Below are positions 18,106-25,498 of a DNA stretch of 64,000 bases, one piece after another. Under the pieces are notes generated by a model. The model saw nothing but the letters and a program-made list of their open reading frames with translations. It was not told the origin of the DNA and ran no database searches. Positions within the stretch are counted from its first letter, which is position 1, and every line of letters starts with the position of its first letter. The position numbers and the translations under genes were made by a program. This DNA comes from RGIG3178 sp964533965 (GTDB lineage Bacteria > Bacillota > Clostridia > Christensenellales > QAND01). The stretch is from the NCBI GenBank assembly GCA_964533965.1, contig CAZHNN010000008.1, positions 38,953-102,952 of the forward strand, in the 5' to 3' direction.

Positions 18106-18203
18106 GTCTCCTTTCCAAATTCGGGAGGCATACAGGTTTCCCCATACACCCATTGTGCATTCGCCATGGATTTTAACCTTTAGGCTGATGCATCGGAGCA
18201 ATT
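18106..18203 (-). promoter_or_regulatory. Candidate Moco/Tuco riboswitch in the tupA leader
   Basis: The leader RNA shows CTCCG (18194-18198), a TGCAT/ATGCA helix (18188-18192 with 18156-18160), CAGCCTAAAGG, and a 10-pair stem capped by a GAAA tetraloop (18127-18150) that pairs only as RNA of this strand because four pairs are G-U. GCCTCCCGA and GGAAAGGAG follow. CTCC can pair with the GGAG ribosome site (18108-18111), so ligand binding would block translation of tupA. The pattern fits what I know of Moco and Tuco RNAs; I could not run a covariance search. Confidence 0.75.
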
Positions 18204-18219
18204 TCATTTCTAATTGGAT

Positions 18220-18248
18220 ATTATATCGCACACACGCGCCGGAAGCAA
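18220..18248 (-). promoter_or_regulatory. Sigma-A-type promoter of the tup-moe-moa operon
   Basis: TTGCTT (18243-18248) and TATAAT (18220-18225) with a 17-bp spacer, just upstream of the riboswitch-like leader. It is the only clear promoter before the eight closely spaced genes that follow. Confidence 0.8.
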
Positions 18249-18299
18249 TGAAATCCACGGATTGGTTGTCATTTTATCCTTCGATGCTATAAAAACGCA

Positions 18300-18323
18300 A
18301 AAAGCCCGGGTCTCCGGGCTTTT
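18300..18323 (-). terminator. Intrinsic terminator of the HAD phosphatase transcript
   Basis: 10-bp stem AAAAGCCCGG / CCGGGCTTTT with a GTCT loop; the minus-strand RNA ends in TTTTTGCGTTTTT. It separates the upstream HAD-GNAT-dehydrogenase transcript from the tup operon promoter. Confidence 0.9.
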
Positions 18324-18366
18324 GTTTCATTCTTTCCTGTCAATACATAGTATTTTGTTACACAAC

Positions 18367-19161
18367 TCATAGATACTCGATGAGCTCCGCGAGGTTTTGC
18401 ACCGTGTAATCCGGCGGGAACTGCGCGGAAGGGATATCCTCTTCCTTTGCTTCTCCGCTTAAAACGAGAATGCTCATCATCCCGTTGCGCTTGCCGAATG
18501 CGATATCGGTATATAACCTATCCCCACACATCGCAAGCTCGTTTGGTTTCATCTGCAGCCTATGTTGCGCAGCCAACGCCATATCCGCCTCAGGCTTGCC
18601 GATGATCCTGTCCGCCTTGCGGCCGGTCGATGCCTCGATAAGCGCCATCAGCGATCCAAGGTCGGGTTCGAACCCACCTTCCACAGGGCAGTTGTAGTCG
18701 GGGTGAGTGGCGAAATACGGCAGGCCGTCACGCACATAATCGCAGAATTCGCAGAGCTTTTTGTACGTCAGCGTGGTGTCATACCCTGCGAGCAGCATAT
18801 CCGGACGGTTGTCCACCACATTGATTCCGTGCTCACGAAGCTCTTCCAACAGATACTCGTTACCCAACACCCATACGCGCTTGTTAGGATACAACCGTTG
18901 CAGAAAGTCGGCCGCCGCCTGTCCCGATGTAAGCACCTGTTCCTTTTTGGCCGAAATGCCCATCCGCCCGAGCTTTTCGATGTAATAGGCTGCGTTGTGC
19001 GAGGAATTGTTGGTCACGAACAGAATTTTGCGTCCTGTCTGCTCCGCTTTTTTCAAAAAGGCATCAGAGCCTTCGATCAGCTTCTGCCCCAGGTATACCG
19101 TGCCGTCCATATCCAACAGAAACGCACGGATACCCTGTAGCGCTTCGCGCAGTCCTTGCAT
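18367..19161 (-). CDS. HAD-IIA family phosphatase (NagD/PGP-like)
   Basis: 264-aa HAD hydrolase of subclass IIA, cytoplasmic Mg-dependent phosphatases acting on small phosphorylated metabolites. Motif I is LDMDGTVYLG, motif II VTNNSSH, motif III Lys in IIGKPEADM, and motif IV CGDRLYTDIAFGKRNGM; the large cap lies between motifs II and III. ATG at 19161 has AAAGGA upstream. It is the last of three co-oriented genes. The substrate is not evident. Confidence 0.9.
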   Translation of the reverse strand: MQGLREALQGIRAFLLDMDGTVYLGQKLIEGSDAFLKKAEQTGRKILFVTNNSSHNAAYYIEKLGRMGISAKKEQVLTSGQAAADFLQRLYPNKRVWVLGNEYLLEELREHGINVVDNRPDMLLAGYDTTLTYKKLCEFCDYVRDGLPYFATHPDYNCPVEGGFEPDLGSLMALIEASTGRKADRIIGKPEADMALAAQHRLQMKPNELAMCGDRLYTDIAFGKRNGMMSILVLSGEAKEEDIPSAQFPPDYTVQNLAELIEYL

Positions 19162-19180
19162 CAAACCATCCTTTCAAGCT

Positions 19181-19669
19181 TTACAGCCGCTTTTGCATCA
19201 CAACACAGCTGAGGGCTTTTCCGAATTTATACCCGACATCTTTTAGGATGCCGACTGTTTCAAAACCCAGCTTCTCATGAAAGCGGACGCTCGACTCGTT
19301 TCCGCTGTCTATCATGGCAACCACGTGCTGCAAGCCGCCCAACTTGCCACGTTCGCACAGCGTGTTCATCAGTTGCGTTCCGATGCCGCCTCCGCAGACA
19401 TCCGGCCGCAGGTAGACGGTATTTTCCGCGGTATGATTGTATCCGGGTGACGCACGGAACGTGGAAAGTGCGCCAAAGCCCAGGATTTCCCCCTGCTCTT
19501 CGGCAACCAATGCCGGGTGATCCGGCGTTCCGTGCTGGGCAAACCATCGCTCCAACTCTTGCGGCGTAAATCCCTCATACCGCCAGTTGTGAGCAGTGGT
19601 TTGGATATAGTGATTCCAAATCACCATGATGGCACAAAGGTCTTCCGCACGCGCATCACGGATGATCAT
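19181..19669 (-). CDS. GNAT-family N-acetyltransferase (phosphinothricin-type)
   Basis: 162-aa acetyl-CoA-dependent acetyltransferase. The acetyl-CoA loop reads VCGGGIGTQLM (about residues 91-101), preceded by ENTVYLRPDV and followed by IDSGNESSVRFHEKLGF, the arrangement seen in phosphinothricin/methionine-sulfoximine acetyltransferases. Its start overlaps the stop of the upstream dehydrogenase as ATGA. The substrate may be an amino acid analogue but this is family-level inference. Confidence 0.88.
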   Translation of the reverse strand: MIIRDARAEDLCAIMVIWNHYIQTTAHNWRYEGFTPQELERWFAQHGTPDHPALVAEEQGEILGFGALSTFRASPGYNHTAENTVYLRPDVCGGGIGTQLMNTLCERGKLGGLQHVVAMIDSGNESSVRFHEKLGFETVGILKDVGYKFGKALSCVVMQKRL

Positions 19670-20568
19670 TCCTTCACGCCAACCTTCATGCCGTTGATCT
19701 TTTCAAGAGCCAACACAACGGATTGGCTTCCCATCGCATGGCTGTTTTCCATGCCCTGCACGGCATTGAGCAGCTGCGCCACTATCGAGGAAACAGGCAT
19801 GGTAAGATGATCCGCCTGCGCCGCCTGCGCCACAAGCCGCAGGTCCTTCTGGTACAGATCCAACAAAAATCCGGGCCGGTAGTCATGCGCGACCATCTTT
19901 GGTCCCTGTATAGTAAGCTGATAGGAGTTCGCGGCGCCGCCCGAAAGAACTTCGATGACCTTGTTGCAATCGAGGCCTTCCTTTGTTGCCAGCGTAAGGC
20001 ACTCGGCAACGCCCAACAAAGCGCCGCTCAGGCACACCTGGTTGCACAGCTTCGTCGCCTGACCCGCGCCGGACTCGCCCATCAGCGTGACTTTCTTGCC
20101 CATGGAGTTCAATACCGGCGAAGCCTTCTCAAACGCTGCCGCGTCGCCGCCGCACATGATCGTCAAAGTGCCGGCGATCGCGCCCGTATCCCCACCGGAT
20201 ACCGGGCAATCCAGCATGATGACTCCGCTTTCCTGAAGCTTTTTTGAAAAAGCGCGCGTCTGCTGTGGGGAGATCGTGCTCATGTCAACGACGATAAGCC
20301 CTTGTTTCGCGCCATGTACCACACCGTCTTCCCCAAACAGAACCGCCGCCACATCCGGCGTATCGCTGACGATGGTGATGACGATATCGCTGTTCTGTGC
20401 AACCTCTTTTGGGGTCGAATAGAGCTTTGCACCCAGATCGACGAGCTCCTGGGCTTTGCTTGCCGTTCTGTTATACACACACAGCGGGAATCCGCCCTTT
20501 AAGACGTTCTTTGCCATGGGCTTCCCCATGATGCCAAGGCCAATAAATCCAACGCGTAAATTCTGCAT
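19666..20568 (-). CDS. 3-hydroxyisobutyrate/tartronate-semialdehyde-type NAD(P)-dependent dehydrogenase
   Basis: 300-aa beta-hydroxyacid dehydrogenase. Rossmann motif GFIGLGIMGKPMAKN at the N-terminus, substrate motif DCPVSGGDTGA, and catalytic Lys in GAGQATKLCNQ. Family members oxidise 3-hydroxyisobutyrate or reduce tartronate semialdehyde or succinic semialdehyde; the exact substrate cannot be chosen here. Start ATG 20568 has GGAG nine bases before. A TATAAT on this strand at 20606-20611 may be its -10. It heads a three-gene unit with GNAT and HAD genes. Confidence 0.9.
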   Translation of the reverse strand: MQNLRVGFIGLGIMGKPMAKNVLKGGFPLCVYNRTASKAQELVDLGAKLYSTPKEVAQNSDIVITIVSDTPDVAAVLFGEDGVVHGAKQGLIVVDMSTISPQQTRAFSKKLQESGVIMLDCPVSGGDTGAIAGTLTIMCGGDAAAFEKASPVLNSMGKKVTLMGESGAGQATKLCNQVCLSGALLGVAECLTLATKEGLDCNKVIEVLSGGAANSYQLTIQGPKMVAHDYRPGFLLDLYQKDLRLVAQAAQADHLTMPVSSIVAQLLNAVQGMENSHAMGSQSVVLALEKINGMKVGVKE

Positions 20569-20703
20569 TGCAAGACACTCCTTCAGACATTTTTTGTACA
20601 AGTGTATTATACCCTCTCCGTAGATGTAAAGGAAAGAGAAAACCGCCAAAAAAAGAAAACCTTGCTGTTTTATTCCATCAACCTGAATGACGCACTCTAT
20701 GCG

Positions 20704-20731
20704 TTACTTCCACTCGGCTCTTTGCTATAAT
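20704..20731 (+). promoter_or_regulatory. Orphan promoter driving no obvious gene
   Basis: TTACTT (20704-20709) and TATAAT (20726-20731) with a 16-bp spacer on the plus strand. Downstream there is only a terminator-bounded stretch of about 120 nt and then a convergent gene. Confidence 0.55.
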
Positions 20732-20737
20732 CGGGAG

Positions 20738-20856
20738 GCTTTTCCACAAAAAGTCCATGTGCGGGGGTTCAAATGGGACGTTAGTCTCACTGATTCCTTA
20801 ATTGCGCAGTGGGCAGGTTTAGACAAAAAAAGAAAGCCATACGGCTTTCCATTTTT
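20738..20856 (+). ncRNA. Candidate small structured RNA
   Basis: Between the orphan promoter and a terminator lies about 120 nt with no credible gene. The RNA can form GGGAC-GUUA-GUCUC (20782-20795) or alternatively pair the same GGGAC with an upstream GUCC; a CACUG/CAGUG hairpin follows. This occupies most of the 307-bp gap between the dehydrogenase and the ABC transporter ATPase. I recognise no known RNA family in it. Confidence 0.35.
20832..20849. terminator. Bidirectional intrinsic terminator
   Basis: GAAAGCC / GGCTTTC stem with an ATAC loop. Minus strand: followed by seven T, ending the amino-acid ABC operon. Plus strand: followed by CATTTTT, ending the candidate small RNA. Confidence 0.85.
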
Positions 20857-20875
20857 ACATGTGACAATATCCTCT

Positions 20876-21613
20876 TTAAAGCACCCGTTTTAGGAACTCC
20901 CTTGTCCTCGGGTTCTGCGGATTCACAAAGATTTGCTCAGGCGTTCCCTCTTCGGCGATGACGCCTTCGTCCATGAAGACGACATGAGCGGCTACCTCGC
21001 GCGCAAACGCCATTTCATGGGTGACCACCAGCATGGTCAGACCCTCCTTGGCCAGATCCCGCATGACCGTGAGCACCTCGCCCACCGTTTCGGGGTCCAA
21101 AGCGGAAGTAGGCTCGTCGAACAACAGCGCTTCCGGTTCCATCGCAAGCGCCCTTGCGATCGCGGCCCGCTGCTTCTGCCCGCCGGATATCTGGTTCGGC
21201 TTGGCGTTGATGTACTGCAACAGCCCCACCTTGTCCAGGAATTGCTTCGCGTTTTCCTCGGCTTCCTTGCGGTTCTTGCCCAGCACCTTGACCTGGCCGA
21301 TCACGCAATTCTCCAGCACCGTCATGTTGTTGAACAGATTGAACTGTTGAAACACCATGCCAACCTTGGCGCGGTATTTGGCAAGATTCAGATCCTTTGT
21401 CAGAATGCTCTGGCCTTGGAATAGAATATCCCCGTCCGAGGGTGTCTCCAACAGGTTGATGCATCGCAGCAGCGTGGATTTTCCCGATCCGCTGGCGCCG
21501 ATGATGCACACAGCCTGCCCTGCATAGGCATGGAAATTGATGTCGCGCAGCACCTCATGGGTACCAAAGCTCTTTTTCAGATGCAGCACTTCAATGATCG
21601 AATTATCCTGCAT
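20876..21613 (-). CDS. Polar amino-acid ABC transporter ATPase (GlnQ-like)
   Basis: 245-aa ATPase with Walker A GASGSGKST, Q-loop FQQFNLFNNMTVLEN, signature ISGGQKQRAAIARALA and Walker B ALLFDEPTSALDPE, the strict GlnQ/HisP pattern of the polar amino-acid uptake family. Start ATG at 21613 follows AGGAGG at seven bases. It lies 11 bp downstream of the permease gene and is third in the operon binding protein-permease-ATPase. Confidence 0.94.
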   Translation of the reverse strand: MQDNSIIEVLHLKKSFGTHEVLRDINFHAYAGQAVCIIGASGSGKSTLLRCINLLETPSDGDILFQGQSILTKDLNLAKYRAKVGMVFQQFNLFNNMTVLENCVIGQVKVLGKNRKEAEENAKQFLDKVGLLQYINAKPNQISGGQKQRAAIARALAMEPEALLFDEPTSALDPETVGEVLTVMRDLAKEGLTMLVVTHEMAFAREVAAHVVFMDEGVIAEEGTPEQIFVNPQNPRTREFLKRVL

Positions 21614-21624
21614 GGTACTGCCTC

Positions 21625-22395
21625 CTACTTCTGTTCCACTTTGATGCTGGATTTGGGGGTCGTCTGAGAGCCATGAATAACAAACGTGTTTGGACCTTCC
21701 ATTTTGTGTTCGATGAACAGCATGACGCGCGTGACGGTAAACGTCATGCACAGATAGATGCAGCATGCAATGAACGCAGCTTCAAAATACCGAAGATAGG
21801 TACCTGCCGCGCTGTTGGTGGCATAGAGCAATTCGGCAACGCTGATGACGCTCAACACCGAGCTGTCCTTGATGTTGACCACGAGCTCATTGCCGATCGA
21901 TGGCATGATGTTGCGGATCGCCTGCGGGAGCACCACGTGTACCATCGTCTGCCAATGCGTCATACCGATGGACTGGGCGCCTTCGACCTGACCCTTGTCC
22001 ACCGAGATGATGCCGCCGCGCACGATTTCTGCCATATAAGCGCCGGTGTTGATGGACACGATGAAGATCGCGGCAAACAGCCACGGCATATCGATGCCAA
22101 GGTACTGCAGCGAACCGTAGTAGATGAGCATTGCCTGCACCATCATCGGCGTGCCGCGAAACACCTCGATATAGACGATCATGATGCCGCGCAGGATGCG
22201 CAGCACGATCTTTTTAAGGATATTGTCCTTGGGCGCAATCGGGATGGTCCGTATGATGCCAACCAAAAGACCAATGAGGAAGCCAATCAAGGTACCGGAA
22301 AGTGCGATGATCAGCGTATGCAGAGCGCCGCTGAGGAACAGGCTCCCAAATTTATCGAACAGAAATGCAACCCACCCGAAAAACGATTGCGGCAA
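21625..22395 (-). CDS. Polar amino-acid ABC transporter permease
   Basis: 256-aa membrane protein of the HisM/GlnP family. Hydrophobic helices are seen from residue 19 on; YIEVFRGTPMMVQAMLIYY and the EAA loop with EGAQSIGMTHWQTMVHVVLPQA (split across residues 138-160) are diagnostic. TTG start seven bases after GGAGG. A hydrophilic C-terminal tail of about 30 residues follows the last helix. A single permease gene implies a homodimer in the membrane. Confidence 0.93.
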   Translation of the reverse strand: MPQSFFGWVAFLFDKFGSLFLSGALHTLIIALSGTLIGFLIGLLVGIIRTIPIAPKDNILKKIVLRILRGIMIVYIEVFRGTPMMVQAMLIYYGSLQYLGIDMPWLFAAIFIVSINTGAYMAEIVRGGIISVDKGQVEGAQSIGMTHWQTMVHVVLPQAIRNIMPSIGNELVVNIKDSSVLSVISVAELLYATNSAAGTYLRYFEAAFIACCIYLCMTFTVTRVMLFIEHKMEGPNTFVIHGSQTTPKSSIKVEQK

Positions 22396-22432
22396 GCAAA
22401 TGCCTCCTTATATGTTCCAATACGCAAGATTG

Positions 22433-22474
22433 CCAAATGCGTTTTCCCGCTTTGGCGCAGAAAAACGCATTTGG
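22433..22474 (-). repeat. 13-bp inverted repeat between binding-protein and permease genes
   Basis: CCAAATGCGTTTT (22433-22445) and its exact complement (22462-22474) with a 16-nt loop. There is no T-run after it, so it is more likely an mRNA-stabilising or partial-termination hairpin that raises binding-protein output over the membrane subunits. Confidence 0.7.
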
Positions 22475-22497
22475 GACGCTAAAATTTCGTTTGAATG

Positions 22498-23355
22498 TTA
22501 TTGCGTTACCGGCTGGTTCTTGATGGCGTTGTCCATCAACTGCTGGCGCTGCTCTTTGGTTATCTTGGCAAGGATGGCGTTGATCAGTGCGACATCCGCG
22601 CTGCCCTTCTTGAGAGCTACGGACACAGCAACATCCTCCGGGGATGCAACAAAACCTTTGCCCGCATCAAAGGAGATAAACGTCAGTTCCGGGTTGGATG
22701 CCACAGCGGAGACAGCGCCCGGCCGCTCGGAAACGTATCCGTCGATCTTGCCGGACTTCAACGATACGATCATCGCAGGGAACGTCTTCTGTGCGGTCTG
22801 CTTCTTTACGCCGGGGATCTGATCGATGACCGTATAGTGGAACGTACTGATCTGCCCGGTAATCTTGGCGCCGCCAAAATCGGAAAGCTGTTTGGCGGAA
22901 GCGTATTTGCCGTCTTTGCGAACAACGATGACGAGATCGGATTCATAGTACGGGTCTGTAAAATCAACGGTCAGCTTGCGCTCGGCCGTCGGCGACATGC
23001 CCGCGATGATCGCATTGATCTTGCCGGACTGCAGTGCCGGAATCAGGCCTTCCCATTCAATTTTCTCCACCACGAGCTCGCGGCCAAGACCTTCGGCAAC
23101 CTTTTTTGCGATTTCGATGTCATAACCTGCCGCATAGCCACCGGATGTAATCGCCACCGCACCGTTTTTTGTGTCCGTCTGCGTCCAGTTGAACGGTGCA
23201 TAGTTGCATTCCATACCCACGATGAATTTCTGTTTTGCGGTCGGCTGTGCAGACTGCTGTGCCGATTGCTGCGGATTGGCAGTACCGCATGAGGCAAGCA
23301 TCAAAACACTGAGCAGCATTGCCATTAAGCCCGCTAAACGAGTGCCCTTCTTCAT
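22498..23355 (-). CDS. Polar amino-acid-binding lipoprotein (ABC transporter)
   Basis: 285-aa extracellular binding protein. Lipobox LASC with Cys23, a Gln/Ser/Ala-rich linker (residues 27-40), then the family-3 solute-binding fold: FIVGMECNYAPFNW, GYDIEIAKKVAEGLG, AIIAGMSPTAERK and VDFTDPYYES. These residues fit an L-amino-acid ligand, with the Arg in AERK as the carboxylate contact. It is first in the operon; GGGGAGG precedes the ATG. Confidence 0.93.
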   Translation of the reverse strand: MKKGTRLAGLMAMLLSVLMLASCGTANPQQSAQQSAQPTAKQKFIVGMECNYAPFNWTQTDTKNGAVAITSGGYAAGYDIEIAKKVAEGLGRELVVEKIEWEGLIPALQSGKINAIIAGMSPTAERKLTVDFTDPYYESDLVIVVRKDGKYASAKQLSDFGGAKITGQISTFHYTVIDQIPGVKKQTAQKTFPAMIVSLKSGKIDGYVSERPGAVSAVASNPELTFISFDAGKGFVASPEDVAVSVALKKGSADVALINAILAKITKEQRQQLMDNAIKNQPVTQ

Positions 23356-23419
23356 GTGAATAAATCCTCCCCTTATCGTTTAAATCAGCTATAATCAATC
23401 AATATTTTTGCATCTGCTG

Positions 23420-23447
23420 TATATAAATGCAAGAATTATTTTCACAA
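23420..23447 (-). promoter_or_regulatory. Promoter of the amino-acid transporter operon with overlapping inverted repeat
   Basis: TTGTGA (23442-23447) and TATATA (23420-23425), spacer 16 bp. A TTGCAT/ATGCAA inverted repeat (23408-23413 and 23427-23432) brackets the -10 and could be an operator. Confidence 0.5.
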
Positions 23448-23510
23448 TTTGGCCCAAATGTTATCTGTTTTTTTTGTTATTTATTGCCAATAAAGCGTTA
23501 TGGCCAACTG

Positions 23511-24095
23511 TTAGCGCAGATATCCCTTTTCTAGCGCCTCGTGGAGCATCGCCTCTATTTCATCCCATATTTGGGGCAATGCTTTCTTTGTAATTTCGTT
23601 ACGCTTAAGTACTTTTTCCATCGTGATGCGGTTCTCCTGCCACACCTGTCCACCCACCCAGAAGTTACCCCAGAGCGGCTGAAGACGGTCGATGGCGTTG
23701 GCATATTCCGATGTCGGTGTCTGGCAGGCTTCAAACTCTTCCCACAGTGCACGCATGCGTTTGTCCTGTTCCCCCGGCAATAGGCCAAAGATACGGTCCG
23801 CAGCCTTCTGCTCCCGATCGTCCTTGTCCGTCTGTGCCGATTCGTCATAGGCGTAGGTATCGCCCGCGTAGATCTCCACCATATCGTGCACCAGGAGCAT
23901 GCGCACCGCATGGTCTATATTAACGCCGGGCGCCGCATATTCGGATAGGATGAGCGCCATTACCGCAATGTGCCAGCTGTGCTGTGCGTCGTCCTCATGG
24001 CGGGACAGGTCCAGCATCATATTGGCGCGAAGGATGCCCTTCATTTTGTCCGCCTCCCGGACGAAATCCATCTGTTTTTTCAGATCTTCCAGCAT
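23511..24095 (-). CDS. HD-domain hydrolase (YfbR/HDDC2-like 5'-deoxynucleotidase family)
   Basis: 194-aa metal-dependent phosphohydrolase. The HD signature is visible as His in SRHEDDAQHSWHIAVMAL, His-Asp in LLVHDMVEIYAGDTYAYD, and a distal Asp in ANAIDRLQPLW. Family members hydrolyse 5'-deoxynucleoside monophosphates. Start ATG 24095 follows GGAGG at six bases; upstream codons in the same frame lack a ribosome site. Divergent from the aldolase-like gene. Confidence 0.9.
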   Translation of the reverse strand: MLEDLKKQMDFVREADKMKGILRANMMLDLSRHEDDAQHSWHIAVMALILSEYAAPGVNIDHAVRMLLVHDMVEIYAGDTYAYDESAQTDKDDREQKAADRIFGLLPGEQDKRMRALWEEFEACQTPTSEYANAIDRLQPLWGNFWVGGQVWQENRITMEKVLKRNEITKKALPQIWDEIEAMLHEALEKGYLR

Positions 24096-24154
24096 GTCCA
24101 ACCTCCTCTGATTCGTTAATATTAACACCGAGGCTATCGCGCATGCAAGCGTCG

Positions 24155-24183
24155 TTGAAAGGGCTTTGGCATCATGATACAAT
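24155..24183 (+). promoter_or_regulatory. Promoter of the D-threonine-aldolase-like gene
   Basis: TTGAAA (24155-24160), 17-bp spacer, TACAAT (24178-24183) preceded by an extended TG; 29 bp before the ATG. Confidence 0.7.
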
Positions 24184-24211
24184 AAATCAAAACCATGTGA
24201 GGAGAGACGCC

Positions 24212-25282
24212 ATGTTCACCATTCCTGCCGACAGTTTGGAAACCCCCGCGCTCTTGATAGATCTTTGTGCCATCGACCGCAACATACAAACCATGCAACG
24301 CTTTTTGATCGGTAAAAAGGCAACACTTCGCCCCCATTTCAAGACGGTCAAGATAACGTCGCTGACAAAAATGCAGATTGAGGCGGGGGCAAAAGGCGCC
24401 ACCTGCGCCAAGCTTGGCGAGGCGGAGGCGCTGGTAGATGCCGGCATCCAAAATGTGCTGATCGCAAACCAGATCGTGTGGCCCAGCAAGATACAGCGTC
24501 TTGCAGAGCTGTGCGCTCGCGCGAGGATGTGCGTCGCGGTAGACTCGCTTGAGAACGCAAAGGACTTGTCCAACGCCTGCAAGAAAGCTGGTACAACGCT
24601 GCATTGTCTGGTTGAGATAGACAGCGGCGCGCACAGGTGCGGCGTACGAAACGTCGAAGATGGCGTTGCGCTTGCAAAACAAATTCACAGCCTCGACAAC
24701 CTGGTCTTTGAAGGCATACAAGCGTACGATGCCCACATCATGCTCAAAGAAGATGAGCAAGTGCGGCGTGACGGCACGTCGGAATCGCTTAAGATCGTGC
24801 GTGCCTTCCGCGACGCGCTATTAAGCGATGGGCTTCCTGTACACGAAATATCCGGTGGGGGAACTGGAACCTATGCCTATACCGGCGACAACGACGTGTT
24901 CACCGAATTGCAGGCTGGCTCTTACCTGTACATGGACGCACGGTATAAAAAGCTGGGGCTGCCGTTTGAGCATGCGCAGTACGTGCTGGCGACAGTGATG
25001 AGCAAACACCCGGGTGTCGCATTTGCCGACGCGGGACTGAAGGTATTCGGCATGGACAACGGCAATCCGGTTCCGGTAGGTTTCGAGGATTATACGATCA
25101 AGCTCAACGAGGAGCATTGTCGCATCGAAGATCCCAAGGACGAATTTAAAGTAGGCCAGCAGATCGCTTTCATCCCCGGCCATTGCTGCACGACCGTCAA
25201 CCTCTACGACCGGGCTTACGGCGTTCGAAATGGTGTCGTGGAGCGTATCTTCGCCGTGGACGGGCGCGGCAGAAGCGTATAA
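24212..25282 (+). CDS. DSD1/D-threonine-aldolase-family PLP enzyme (alanine racemase N-fold)
   Basis: 356-aa fold-type III PLP enzyme. The PLP lysine lies in LRPHFKTVK (about residues 38-46); VEIDSGAHRCGV and ISGGGTGTY are cofactor and phosphate contacts; the C-terminal FIPGHCCTTVNLYD carries the His-x-Cys metal site. Members are D-threonine aldolases, D-serine dehydratases or 3-hydroxy-D-aspartate aldolases, and I cannot separate them here. Start ATG 24212 follows GGAG; longer frames upstream overlap the divergent gene. Confidence 0.9.
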   Translation: MFTIPADSLETPALLIDLCAIDRNIQTMQRFLIGKKATLRPHFKTVKITSLTKMQIEAGAKGATCAKLGEAEALVDAGIQNVLIANQIVWPSKIQRLAELCARARMCVAVDSLENAKDLSNACKKAGTTLHCLVEIDSGAHRCGVRNVEDGVALAKQIHSLDNLVFEGIQAYDAHIMLKEDEQVRRDGTSESLKIVRAFRDALLSDGLPVHEISGGGTGTYAYTGDNDVFTELQAGSYLYMDARYKKLGLPFEHAQYVLATVMSKHPGVAFADAGLKVFGMDNGNPVPVGFEDYTIKLNEEHCRIEDPKDEFKVGQQIAFIPGHCCTTVNLYDRAYGVRNGVVERIFAVDGRGRSV

Positions 25283-25286
25283 CTTG

Positions 25287-25305
25287 GCGATTCCTTCGGA
25301 ATCGC
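25287..25305 (+). repeat. Hairpin immediately after the aldolase-like gene
   Basis: GCGATTCC / GGAATCGC with a 3-nt loop, 4 bp past the stop codon. No T-run follows, so it probably protects the 3' end rather than terminating alone. Confidence 0.6.
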
Positions 25306-25397
25306 TGGACCCCCTTAAAACAGCCACTGCGTGGGCTTCTTTTGACTTCTCGCATTGCGTTGCGTTTCACTTACTTTATAGACTTATAGACAGGCAT

Positions 25398-25420
25398 ACA
25401 GCGGACAAAACATCCGCTGT
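25398..25420 (+). terminator. Intrinsic terminator upstream of the GntR cassette
   Basis: ACAGCGGA / TCCGCTGT stem, 7-nt loop, followed by seven T on the plus strand. Confidence 0.9.
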
Positions 25421-25444
25421 TTTTTTGAATTTTCTATGAACCGA

Positions 25445-25472
25445 TTGACATATCGATCATATTGTATATACT
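25445..25472 (+). promoter_or_regulatory. Promoter of the GntR-ABC operon
   Basis: TTGACA (25445-25450) and TATACT (25467-25472) with a 16-bp spacer. Confidence 0.8.
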
Positions 25473-25483
25473 GTCTATATACA
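25463..25483 (+). promoter_or_regulatory. Operator for the GntR (YtrA-type) regulator
   Basis: Perfect inverted repeat TGTATATA-ctgtc-TATATACA overlapping the -10 element. Its place ahead of the regulator's own gene suggests autorepression. Confidence 0.75.
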
Positions 25484-25498
25484 CTATTTAAGGACGGG

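Noticed and set aside
20770..20800. tRNA-like GGGGGTTCAAATGGG sequence
   Set aside because: The bases flanking the T-loop-like stretch do not pair as a T-arm and there is no acceptor, D or anticodon arm.
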